Source of the DNA: Anniella stebbinsi
Taxonomy: Eukaryota; Chordata; Lepidosauria; Squamata; Anniellidae
NCBI GenBank assembly: GCA_029215795.1
Contig: JARDYH010000001.1
Span: forward strand, 297,296,654 to 297,360,653
DNA: 64,000 nt
Reading direction: 5' to 3'
Position 1 is the stretch's first letter; each line of letters opens with the position of its first letter. Under the pieces are notes generated by a model. That model was given only the letters and a program-made list of their open reading frames with translations. It was not told the origin of the DNA and made no database searches. Below are positions 42,632 to 53,482 of this stretch, piece after piece. The position numbers were made by a program, and so were the translations under genes.

Positions 42632-45073
42632 TTTTTTTTTAAAATATTTTTTATTAATTTCAACATAAACATACACAAATATAAACAACAATATAAAATA
42701 AAATAAAATAAAACAAACTTCCCCCTTCGACTACCCCCTGTGCACCCCCCCCCATCCGAGACCATCTCATAATCCTTCATCCTCTTTCCAAAATTTTAAT
42801 GATTCTTTTGAAGGCAATTGTCCCTTTCCCGATCTTAAAACATAATTCAAAAGGGGAGTCCATATTTCCCCAAAATCACTCTTCCTGGACATTCCCCTCT
42901 TTATTTTCATTTTACAAGTCAACATATCATTCAAAGCTAAATCCCAAATTTCTTTATACCACTCTTCTATTGTATAACTTCGTTGCCCTTTCCAATTTTT
43001 AGCAATCAGTATTCTAACAGGTGCCAGGAGGTTGTTTACCAGTTCTTTATTTATTATATTCTTGTTCCTACTATCCCATATTGCTAGTAGAGCTAACTTC
43101 GGGTTTAATTCCAAGCTACTTCCAATTATATCGCTTATTTCTTTACAAACCCTTACCCAAAATTTTTGTACTTGCTCACAGCTCCACCACATATGAAAAT
43201 ATGTCCCAACCTCCTGACACCCCCTCCAACAATTCTTGGGCAATTTTTTATCAATCTGGTGAAATCTCACAGGTGTTAAATACCATCTCCAAACTGTCTT
43301 ATAATAGTTCTCCTTAATTCTAATCGACAATAACTTTAACATTCTTCCATTCCATATCCTCCCCCAATTATCTTCATTGATTTTCCCCCTTATATCTTCT
43401 TCCCAAACCTCTTTTATAACCTTAAGTGAGTCCTGAAATTCTTCCTCTATTAACATTTTATATATCTCACTAGTGAGTCCTTTCTTAGCTCTAGCTTCTT
43501 CTTTATCCCACGATTGTTCAATTAAATCTTCAAATCTTGTATTATTTCTACATTCCTTATTCTTTGTCCTCCATTCCTGTGTCCATTTTAACAATTGCAG
43601 ACACTTGAACCACGCTATCTTTTGTCCTTTAAATAAGTCTTTAATATGCTCACTATCCTTCATCTTTTCCATCCAATTCCTTAATTTAATAATATCTTGT
43701 TCTTTCAGACTCGCTTCTATCTCTAATTTTAATACTCTTGGGAAGTTTCCCACTACTACAACTGGGGCAAGCGGAGAATCCCCTGGTATCAACTTTCCTC
43801 TATACTTCTCCCAGATCATTAATATATTTTCCAACAATGGGTTGTCCAGTACTTTCAATTCTTTCTTTTGCATTTTAGTAAAAAATATATTTCGCAGTTT
43901 ACATTCCACCTTTACTGTTTGCGATTCTAACCATTCCAGGTCTTGTTCCCCTATAATAGCATAAATAACATATCTTAACTGGTTAGCAATATAATAATTC
44001 TTAATATTCGGAAGTCCTAAACCTCCTTTCTTTTGAGCCTTATACCATAACCCCTTATTTATCCTAGCTCTTTTATCCCCATTACAATAAGCATTAATCA
44101 TATTTTGCCAACTTTTAATCTCAGCTACTGAAATTCTAATAGGTAACATTCTAAACAGAAAATTAATCTTAGGTAATATCTTCATTTTAATAACCGCTAT
44201 TCTACCAAACCAAGAATATTTTAATTTTCTATATATCTGTAATTTCTCCCCTACCTCTTTTCTTAACCTTACAAAATTAAGTTCCTCTAATCTATCTAAT
44301 TCTCTGTCTATATTAACTCCTAAATATCGTATTATGTTTTTATATCCTAATCCTAGATTAGCTTTACATTTCTCCATCTCTTCCTTGTTATAATTGTACA
44401 ACATCATTTCTGACTTCCCCCAATTAACTTGTAATCCTGTAATTTCCCCAAATTCTCTCAAATGTTTCTGAATCAACTCCCCGCTTTTTAGGGGATCTTC
44501 TAATGTCAATAACGTATCATCCGCAAACATATTTACTTTTATCTTATCATTACTACCTATCCCCTTTAATCTTTCATCTTCCCTAATTACATTTGCTAAA
44601 ATTTCTATAACTACTGCAAATAAGATCGGCGAGAGTGGACATCCTTGCCTAGTTCCTCGAGCTAGATTTATTTGTTGCGTTAACCCATCATTAACCATTA
44701 TTTCCGCTTTATTATTTTTATACATCTGATTAATCACTCCCATAAATTTATTTCCAAACCCAAACGTTTTTAATATTATTTTTAACGCTGGCCATTCCAC
44801 GCAATCAAAGGCTTTGAAAATATCTAAAGCTACTAATCCTGCTTTTAAATTCCTTTTTTTTATAATATTTATTATATTTATAACTCTCCCAATTAAATTC
44901 GGCATTTTCCTACCTACAATAAATCCACATTGATCATTTTTTATATATTTAAAAATAAATGAACCCATTCTTTTAGCCATTATTGCTGAAAATATTTTTG
45001 CATCCTGATTTATTAAAGATATTGGTCTATAAGATGCTGGATCCGTCAAGTCCTTGCCTGGCTTCTGTATTAA
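42632..45073 (-). mobile_element. 5'-truncated L1 retrotransposon with target-site duplication
   Basis: A 17-bp direct repeat, atctagcagtactgttg, flanks it (42615-42631, 45074-45090). The 3' end has a short poly(A) (T run at 42632-42640 on the plus strand) and a 126-bp 3' UTR. The 5' end is cut within ORF2, as usual for target-primed insertion. Confidence 0.92.
42767..45073 (-). pseudogene. L1 ORF2 fragment (RT and C-terminal domain)
   Basis: An open frame of about 768 codons begins inside the RT fingers (IQKPGKDLTDPASYRPISLI) and stops at 42767-42769. It keeps motif A (ALDIFKAFDCVEW), GCPLSPILF and the catalytic FADDTLL, the thumb, and a C-terminal zinc-knuckle-like region (CWRGCQEVGTYFHMWWSC). 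The endonuclease is absent and there is no ATG or promoter, so it is not expected to be expressed. It is very similar to the 53484-56518 copy, with about 13 substitutions over the first ~515 bp compared by eye. Confidence 0.88.
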
Positions 45074-45190
45074 ATCTAGCAGTACTGTTGACAGCAGCTC
45101 TCCAGGATTCCAGACAGGAGTTTCCCCAGTCCTACCTGGAGACCTTCTGCATACATAGCAGGGACTCTACCACTGAGCTACAGCTTCTCC

Positions 45191-45922
45191 ATTGCTGTGT
45201 TGCTTAATTTAGCTAACTCCTTGCAGCTCCTGTCACTGCAGCACTTAACAGGAGACCTACCCTGCATGCAAAACAGAGGGTAGATATGAGACTCCAAGGT
45301 TCTAATATGCATCAAATGTTAACAATGCTAGAATTTCTGGGGAGCAGCAGCATTGTGGGTGACCTAACATTATGGGAAGCAAAGAAGGGAAAACAGAACA
45401 AGTGAGAATGTGATGCCAAAGATTTTTTTTAAAGCTGGTGTGCTGAAGAGTTAAGCGACAGACTGACAGGAACACAGAATAGTATACATAAGTATACCCT
45501 GCTTCTACATTCATGTTTGTTTTCAGCCCATAATCCCAAGGAATCCTCATCAAGCTGTACAGAAGGGGATATAGTAACCAATTCCATTTAGGATGGCCAG
45601 ATACAAAGAGGACCAGGGACTCCTGCATCCTGGATAATTGTGCAGAAGAGGGAATTTTGTAGGATCCATTACTCCTATCATGGAGATGCAAAGCTAAGAA
45701 AAGTGGTCTCCACTAAAAACAATACAATTCTAAATGCACAAGGGTAAGTAAAGGAGCCGGATCCTCTTTGCATCTAATCAACCTGCACAACCTATTGGCG
45801 ATATTACTACCCACCACCACAAGGATACCTTGTGGTTTGTGCATCACACACAGACCCAAAGCATGATGATTTACTATGCAGCTGCCCCCAAGTTAAACCC
45901 AATAACGTCTAACAGTAACCTG
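45191..45922. other. No recognised gene
   Basis: Intergenic DNA between the SINE and a MITE. The 129-codon minus-strand ORF at 45302-45691 has no recognisable motif. Confidence 0.4.
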
Positions 45923-46267
45923 GGTCCCCTCTACAAGGATTCGCTTTTGCGCCCGGTTAGGCGATTATGCGCATAATCGCAGAATCGCATTTACGCCTAA
46001 TCCCTCTGCACGAGAGACGGCGAAGCGCATTAACGGATGTCCAAAATACGCTTTACAAGTAGTTAATGCGCATAAGCGCTTATTCACACAGTCAAAATGT
46101 GCTTTAACGGACGGAGCAAAATAAAACTCGCGATTTAACGCGCATTCGATAATGCGCATAATCGGGGAGATAAATCGCCTCTACGCCCGATTTGCACTCC
46201 GTTCTTGTAGAGGTAATTTTTTTAATGCGCCTTGAAAGAGCTTTAAATGCCTCTTGTAGAGGCACCC
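45923..46267 (+). mobile_element. Harbinger-like MITE, copy 3 (345 bp)
   Basis: CTG duplication (45920-45922, 46268-46270). A perfect 20-bp palindrome GCGATTATGCGCATAATCGC lies at 45961-45980. It is followed by a short (TG)n. Confidence 0.78.
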
Positions 46268-46339
46268 CTGGTGTGTGTGTGTGTGTGTCTACACGCTCTA
46301 TTAAGCCCATTGTGGCTGTGGGGTCACGCTGCTTTGTTT

Positions 46340-47690
46340 AAATGACGCAGCTGCCAACTGGCAGCTTTGTTGGTGGGGGAGCAGTTAGCTTTGAAACTGC
46401 ACTTTTTCGCGGTGTCCTTTTGCTGTGACTTTTCCAATTGCTCCGAAGCCACCACATTGCTATCGGTGATGGCTTCGGTTCAGGGGGCGTTCCTGCGGTG
46501 GAATAGCTGCCTCTGCTGCATTTCTCGTGCGTAGCGGAGGCTGAAGTAGTTATTTGTAAAGCCCCCTTTCCCTGGCTCATCTGGGTCAAGTGCGGCTGGT
46601 TGGTGCAGGGAACTCGGTGTCCTCTTTCTCCCTCCCTTCCTCACACACGCGCATATTGCGGAGAAAGCAGCGAGCGTGAGGTTTTGCGAACGGTCGCGGG
46701 AACGGAGAGTGGGGAGAGAAGGCAGCGAAACCCCAAGCCAAAGTGCTCGGGAAGTCTCTCTCGGTGGCTCTTCCCTGCCGATGCTGTTGCTGCTTCTGCA
46801 GCAGAGCCGCCCATGTACTGCGGCGAGCGAGAGGCGGGCATAGAGAGGCGGGGAGGAGTTGGGAGCAGCTGAGCGCTGCACTCCAGGGAAGCCCAGCATT
46901 TGCCCTCTGCCGTGATTCTCACACTCCCCACTCCGACAAAACAAACAAACAAGCCCTCAACAATTGTAAATGAGATTTAAAAGCTGCTGGTGTTTTTCTT
47001 TTACTAGCCAAGATCCCGGTTGCTGTGGGGGCGGAATGGGCAGGGAACTGTGGCTGGATAGCCCGCGCTCCCTCCTGCCTCCTGAATTTATCGTTGCGGG
47101 GATGGGCGGCGGGGAAGCGGCTGCACAGCATGGCCGTATATATATTTACAGCCGATCATCTGCAAAAGCAGGATTTATGCTGCACGCGGAGTGCACTGAG
47201 CCGCTGTCCTTTCGGAAGGAAAAGGGGGCTCTCATTTCCCCACCCCAGACCAGGATTAAAACAAAATCAGAAAGCATGACTTTAAAAAAAGGCTGGCAAG
47301 CAAGAGACTCTAAAATACAGGGTTATTTTGCACTACCGGAATCTGACCTTGCTCAACGTGCAAAACGAATCCAGGCTCCGCTCAGCCCCGGAAATTTGAC
47401 GCTCCAACGCGATGCTCAGCTCAGCTCATCCGCAATGCCTCTGCAGCGCTGTCGCCTTCTCCAGCAAACTCCCATGCGCTCAGCGCCGCTCCCCTCTGGT
47501 ACCACCCCGCCCGTCTACGACAGTCTGCGGCAAGGCGATGATTGCCAGCCCAAGCCGGGGAAATATTTCTGCTTTTTAGGAGGGAGGGGTCGAGCAACCC
47601 TTGGTTAAAGCGCAGCACAATCCAGGCCATCCTCTCAGCTGGAAGAGGAGGGGCAGCCGGAAAGATAGTTCATTTTAATAATTCTTTCAA
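46340..47690. promoter_or_regulatory. CG-rich island, candidate promoter (possibly CD59-A exon 1)
   Basis: About 1.3 kb is clearly richer in G+C and CpG than its surroundings. It lies between CD59-A exon 2 and the 3' end of FBXO3, where the human CD59 promoter also sits. I could not find a convincing minus-strand donor, and ORFs of 80-212 codons here look compositional. Confidence 0.35.
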
Positions 47691-49047
47691 TCTGTTTTGT
47701 TTGAAGATGTTTTCCAGTACGAAACAACGATATATATTAATCAATGTTTCATACATTAAGTTCGAACATATTTATTTGAAATAAGGTTGATGCCACCGTG
47801 GTAAACGCAAGAACACTACGCGTCCCAGAGCCGGGAGTTCCTTTGTCCATCCCAGCCTCAATAAGTGATTGGACAAGCGGGTAAGGTTCAAAAGCTGACA
47901 TCGTTTAATTCATTGCATGCAACAGACTTCACAAACAATGGAGTGAAGTGAAGAACTCCGGTATACAGCAGGATTATATATTTTTCAGCAAGCAAGTGGA
48001 AATTTCCACTAGATCCTCCACCCTTGGGGGCTGTGGTTTCTTATCACAGATACATTTTGTACTTCTGTTTGCTTAGCTGTTTCAAAACGATACAACTTGT
48101 TTTAGCTACCTGGGTGGCTTTGCAAGCACTCACAGGTCAAGTGACCTTTCAAGAACCTTTGAGTGGGGTTTCAAGGCTTACCTAGGGCAATCAAGATGGT
48201 GCAGCCCTGGTTCAGGGCCTAACAGCACATTTAAGCAGTTTTTACTACACCACTGTAGATATTTTGTACTTAGTGCAAACCTATACACAGATCTGTAAAC
48301 TGGTTACAATGATTTTTAAACGCTGGTCCTAGCCAAGACTAAAACCCTCAACCCCAGCCAATTGCAGTGCAAAACTATATGTGTTTATTCAGATGTATAT
48401 ACCACTGGACTCAAGACTGCTTCCAGATGAGGCATTTCTGTGCAATTGCACTGCCTCATTCAAGAACATTTACAAGAAGCCTTACATTTGTACTAACCTC
48501 CTGTGTTTTTCCACTGCTTTTTCCCTCTGTATTCTTACCAGAAAAAAAAATAGCTGCACAATGCCTTTTTAATTGTTAGTGATAGGAGTTCTCCATATGG
48601 AAACACTCTTACTTTTTAGTAAAGTGCTTAGGACTGCAGCCTTTATAACAGGTGTCAGTATTTTACTTCAAAAGAGGAAACTACTCCAAAACCAGGGACT
48701 TGATAAAAAAGGAAGTTGAACGGGGTTGTTAATGGGGTTAAATCTCTCCAAAATGCTTGGGGATTCTTCACATAGCCACCCAAATGCGTGGCTCTGAAGG
48801 GGCCCTTTCTTAGAGCCAGGTATTGTGGAAGGAAGGTCCCCTTGAGTGAATCTAATGCCCCAAACGATTATTATTAATCATTCTTCCTAGTTTAATAGTC
48901 TGCTTCCATACACAGGTCATAGTGTTGACACATCACTTTGCCACTCTCAGCTGTAAGTAGAATTAACATGGTGGTTCAAATGCGCGGTTTGATGCTCACC
49001 CGCCTTGACTTTGCTCCACTTCTTCAGCGCTGGACTCGCATGACAGT
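47691..49047. other. Intergenic DNA, mostly unrecognised
   Basis: From about 48990 it holds the left part of a dispersed repeat that resumes at 49406. Otherwise nothing is supported. Confidence 0.4.
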
Positions 49048-49402
49048 GGCCTCCTCCACACGAGACGTTTAATGAGCCTTGAAGGCTCATTAAAAAATTT
49101 ACCTCCACAAGCACGGAGCGCAAAACGGGCGTACAGGCGCGTTATCTCCCCGATAATGCGCATTTTCAAACGCGCGTTAAATAGCGACTTTTATTTTGCT
49201 CCGGCCGTTAAAGCGCATTTTCGCAGTGTGAACAAGCGATTACGCGCATTAACTGCTTGTAAAGCGCTTTTTGGACATGAATTAATGCGCTTCGCCGCCT
49301 CTCGCCGCCTCCGGTGCAGAGGGATTAGGAGTAAAAGCGCCTCCGCGATAATGCGCATAATCGCGGAACCGGGCGCAAAAGCGCATCCTTGTGGAGGGGG
49401 CC
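49048..49402 (-). mobile_element. 355-bp Harbinger-like MITE, copy 4
   Basis: AGT duplication (49045-49047, 49403-49405); ends GGCCTCCTCCACA and, in complement, GGCCCCCTCCACAAG. It is inserted in a repeat whose uninterrupted relative is at 24120-24400. Confidence 0.82.
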
Positions 49403-49405
49403 AGT

Positions 49406-50769
49406 GTCCCTGTCGTGCTGTTCTCTCACCGAGGTTGCAGTTTTTAGTTTCTGTTTTGATGTATCCCTCAAAGGGCAAAGTCCAAAAGGCAAATTTGGAA
49501 CAGGAGGTATTGCAGGTATCATGGCAATACCGATCAGGTGTAATTCAAAATGCTACTCACGTAGGAAACAGAGGGGGAACCCGCAGAAGCAAACTGGGGG
49601 GGGGGGGGAATGTAAGTGTGATGAAGTTCTTAATATCATGCAATATTCCTTTTGCCTGTTTCTATAGAAAGGTAAGGATAAACAAAAGACCTAACAGTGG
49701 CTGTTCAAAAACAGGTGAGCATCCAGTGTGTGCAATCCTATTTTTGCAAGGTTAAATGACATTTATCCCCGTTTAAGTTAAAATACACAGGCAAGTATAA
49801 AATCAGGACACAATTTCTTTAATTTAACTAATACAAACAACTTGACTCTTGTTCGCATGGCGATCAGAAAGAAATTAGCCACCTAACTGGATCTTTTTCA
49901 AGAGGCAGTTGATTACCAATCTTTCATCTGGATGGCTTAGGAAGCTGGTCAGAAGAAGATAAATTATGTGGCATCTCAAATCAGAGCAAAAAATTGCAAT
50001 AGAAAAATACATGAGTCAAAGTTTCAGGGACTCGTGCTTTTCATGAACACAATCTGCTTTAAACTGGAATGTTCAGAAATGCTGGAACATTAAGTCTTGC
50101 AGGTATAAATGCTCTACGAGCTAGTATATTCCTAAGAGATGTTAAATAAGGTGAGATACCATAACTGTGCAGAGTTTTGTTAGCCTGAGAGTACAGATCC
50201 TGTCTTTCAATAACATATAAACTCTGGATCAGAGGCCTGTTGCTCAAGCATTAGAAGGGCTTCAAACCAAACACCAATTGAACTAATTTTATGTAAAATT
50301 ATATGGGACCATTGACTAGAACGTGAGTCTGTTAGCATAGAATATACAAAACTGAAGAAAATGCAAATGTAACCAGAATTTTCATGACAGGGCACATACT
50401 CTGGTTTTGACAAATCCTACACCTATTTCCAAACACATGGCTGCATATTTTACACAATTAGGTATTCCCAAAATACAATGCAAGAAAAATGCTTGGGATT
50501 ATTCCACAGCAGAGAAATGGCTAATGTGGAGCAGCCCCAGTAACCCCATAGTGGCTGCCATGTGAATGCTGATAAGAATTCTAGGGAAACTGCAGCGTAT
50601 TATTGTCCGCACTCTCTTGAAGTTCATATTTACAGATACAATATTTGTCAGAGGTATCACATCCATTACCATAAATGACTGAATTTTGTATACCTCCCTG
50701 TAATTTGTTAATGAAGTGGAGTACGTAAATATCTTAAATAAATAAATAATAATAAGTAGAGAAATAGCA
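49406..50769. other. Intergenic DNA
   Basis: The first 200 bp belong to the split dispersed repeat. A G11 run lies near 49598-49608. No gene is recognised further on. Confidence 0.45.
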
Positions 50770-50773
50770 AATA

Positions 50774-51122
50774 GATAATAATAATAATAATAATAATAAT
50801 AATATTTATTTGTAACCCGCCTCTCCCTCCGGATCGAGGTGGGGAACAACAACAATATAAACATAAAAATAACAACAGTTAAAAAATTTAAAAAGCAAGA
50901 GAACAATACAACATTAAAAACATCTTAAAATTCATCTGGATAGGCCTGTCGGAAGAGGACAGTCTTCATGACTCTCTTAAATTCATGAAGACTGTCAATT
51001 TGTCTAACCTCCTCCGACAGACCATTCCATAGTCTGGGAGCGATGGAAGAAAAGGTCCTCTGGGTAACACTCGCCAGCCTAGTTCTGGCTGGCTTGAGTA
51101 AGTTCTTCCCAGAGGACCTAGA
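50774..51122 (-). mobile_element. L2-like LINE 3' end with ORF2 remnant and (AAT)n tail
   Basis: On the minus strand a decayed frame reads LWNGLSEEVRQ...LHEFKRVMKTVLFRQAYPDEF, the L2-type ORF2 C-terminus, followed by aacccgcctc and (AAT)n (50774-50803). Confidence 0.7.
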
Positions 51123-51206
51123 TTAAACGTACAAAAATGCATTTGCCTAAAACTTTAATCTGCACATTTAAGGTATCTTATTTTATAAGAGCCAGTATTC
51201 ATTGAG

Positions 51207-51860
51207 CTCCATCAGACCAGTGGTTTAACACACTTGCTACTCCTGGTATCTGGTTTTGCAGTGCAGGACTCGCATGACATCATCCCTTTCCTGCACCCAT
51301 CATGCCTCTTTTCCTCTATTTTGTGTATTATTTCGGTGCGGGGAAAGTCTGGATTATTTTCCCCAAGCAGATTTAATGCGCCCTTAAGCCTCTGTGTAGT
51401 GCTGTCCCCTCGCTTTTTCCTTTGTTGAAGGCGTGTGCTTTGAATGGAGTCTTGCTGATGAAAGGGGAGGGTGGGGCAGTTCTCCAGCACTCCATGTCGA
51501 ACGTACAGACTTGCGCTAGTTGACTGAATGGACTTTTTACTGCTCCAAACCCACCCTCTTTGCACACAGAAACGGAGCTCAGCCGATGAAATGTTTAAAC
51601 AGTAAATCACTAGACAACAAAGCCAGAGCGAGGAGAGGAGGAGCCCATGCCCATCAGAGTACCACAGCCAATGAACTGGAGGCAGCAGGAAAAGGGGTGG
51701 GGTGGGGTGGAAGAGCAAGCAAGCAAAAGGGAGGTTTTACGTTGCAGTGCAATACCACAAATCTATGTGAAAAGGACCATTAGCTTGACTTGCTTATGAA
51801 ATGGAGGTAAAAAACACGGAGGCAATCCAGGGAAAAAATAAGTGTGATGGAGCCCATTGT
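51207..51860. repeat. Non-autonomous DNA-transposon-like repeat (GAGCTCCATCA ends)
   Basis: Left end gagctccatcag and right end tgatggagccc are complementary; ATT may be the duplicated target. Pieces of the same family are at 12255-12500, 19025-19140 and 21130-21445. Confidence 0.55.
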
Positions 51861-52055
51861 CAGAAGGAGCCACCATCTCTATTCGTTCATTCCCCTTTTC
51901 CAGTCACACACCTGAGAATAGCCTCAGGCCAAACAAGCCAGTTTGACAAGCCAAGGAATCTAAATTTTTCCAGAGCCTGCTCTTCTCCCAGGAGAGGTGA
52001 ACAAATTTCAGGGAAAAAATTGAAACAATAATTATCAAACCAAGAATGCAAGAGC

Positions 52056-52378
52056 TAGAGCTCCATCAGATGGAGGTTGGAAGGAATCACACTTCCCTAC
52101 CGTCACTTCTTCGCACTCACAGGGAGAGGAAAGAGGAAGTAAACAACATCCATTCAGTGGGCTGTTTTTATTGTGCTGCTTCTCCTGCACACAGCAGGAG
52201 ATAGCGGCAAGTACCATTTCTAAAAATAAATTGGATTTACGGGACTTTTTGTCACGGGAAGAAGGCTAGGAGGGGCAGGAAACGCATGGGAGGCAGACGT
52301 CATCGTGAATAGGACCCGTGAAAATCCATGAGTGCCCAGTAACGAGTGTGCAATAAAACGCTTGTCTGATGATGCTAC
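52056..52378. repeat. DNA-transposon-like MITE (GAGCTCCATCAGA family), second copy
   Basis: It runs from gagctccatcagatggagg to gcttgtctgatgatg and is internally the reverse of 42222-42552 (gaggaagtaaacaacat, ctcctgcacacagcaggaga, catgagtgcccagtaacg). Confidence 0.6.
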
Positions 52379-52844
52379 TAACTTGTATATTTTAGCACTC
52401 AGGGTCTTTTCAATAAGTCAGGCATTTGTACTTCATAAATATAAACAAAAATGACCATTCTGAGTATATCCAGTGTTAAGAGAAGAAAACAAAATGTGTC
52501 CTAGTGTTGCTACTTGGGATGAAGTTAAGCTTTCACTTAAGAGAAACCCATCAACATAGTAAAGGAGGAACATTTTGTTAAGAAATATGTGGACTTTATC
52601 ATGCAAGAGTTTGAGGGGATTTTTTCTTTTAAAGAAAAAGATAAAAAAAAGTGCATCCCTAGGGTCCCAATGTGAAACCTCTGTAGCCACAGAATGCTGG
52701 ATGTCTGGGGTGGTGGGACAGAATGGGTTATTCTGAAAGAAGGCATGGCTGGCTCTCACCATGCTCAAGACATTCCCCACACAAAGAGAAGCAAATTAAG
52801 ACATTTATGAAACCTCAAACACAACCTGACAAGGTCCTGTGAAC
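52379..52844. other. No recognised feature
   Basis: AT-rich DNA between two repeats. Confidence 0.4.
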
Positions 52845-53480
52845 TAGGGGTGTGCACGCCAAAAAATATCACCGTTTATCGTTATCGTCATTTCGGAACA
52901 AAAAAATTATCATCTTCATTCATATCGTAGGTGAACCGTATCGTCTTCACGATAATTATCGTGAAAAAAATAACATTTTTTGCAGCCTATTTTTAAAGAA
53001 AAAATGCCTATAACTTCTGTATTTTAAAAGTTAGAGGCTTGAAACTTGGTCACAGTACTTTTGGGGTATTCCTAAGTATGTGAATGAAATTTGAGATCGA
53101 TCCTTCCAACCCTCGATTTTATATGAATTTTTTAAAGATCGTTTCCATTTTGACAGGTCTGAATGAACGCACGTGGCGAGCGGTCATTCTGATCTGTCAG
53201 AACTGAAACGATCTTTAATGAATTCATATAAAATCGAGGGTTGGAGGGATCGATCTCAAACTTTATACACATACTTAGGCATACCCCATAAGCACTGTGA
53301 CCAAGTTTTAAGCCTCTAACTTTAAAATACAGGAGTTATAGGTATATTTAGATGGCAGTCCGATAAAACGATAAAATCGCCTGAAAATTATCGTCTCCGA
53401 TGATTATTGTAGGTTTTTCTATTGTATCATTATCGTTAAACACATGCACGATAATGACCTTATCGTATCGTTATCGTACA
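52845..53480. repeat. Large foldback element, hAT-like left end
   Basis: Two arms of about 300 bp are inverted copies around 53165-53200; for example, accctcgattttatatgaat pairs with attcatataaaatcgagggt. The left end is TAGGGGTGTGCAC; the matching right end is missing where the L1 begins. Confidence 0.75.
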
Positions 53481-53482
53481 TT

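Larger units (their letters stand above)
42575..45190 (-). repeat. tRNA-derived SINE interrupted by an L1
   Basis: On the minus strand the head (45190-45091) reads tagctcagtggtagag, a Pol III A box as in tRNA-Ala-like SINEs. The rest (42631-42575) continues after the L1. The B-box segment between agaaggtc and tccaggtagg appears deleted. Confidence 0.7.

Noticed and set aside
43473..43964. 163-codon plus-strand ORF, repeated at 53490-53981
   Set aside because: It is antisense to L1 ORF2 in both copies; its conservation only reflects the similarity of the two L1 copies.
46480..47608. ORFs of 80-212 codons in the CG-rich island
   Set aside because: Open frames on both strands without known motifs or splice support; treated as compositional.
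48175..48190. Donor-like ctag|gtaagc on the minus strand as CD59-A exon 1
   Set aside because: The preceding sequence is not CG-rich and shows no promoter elements, so support is too thin.
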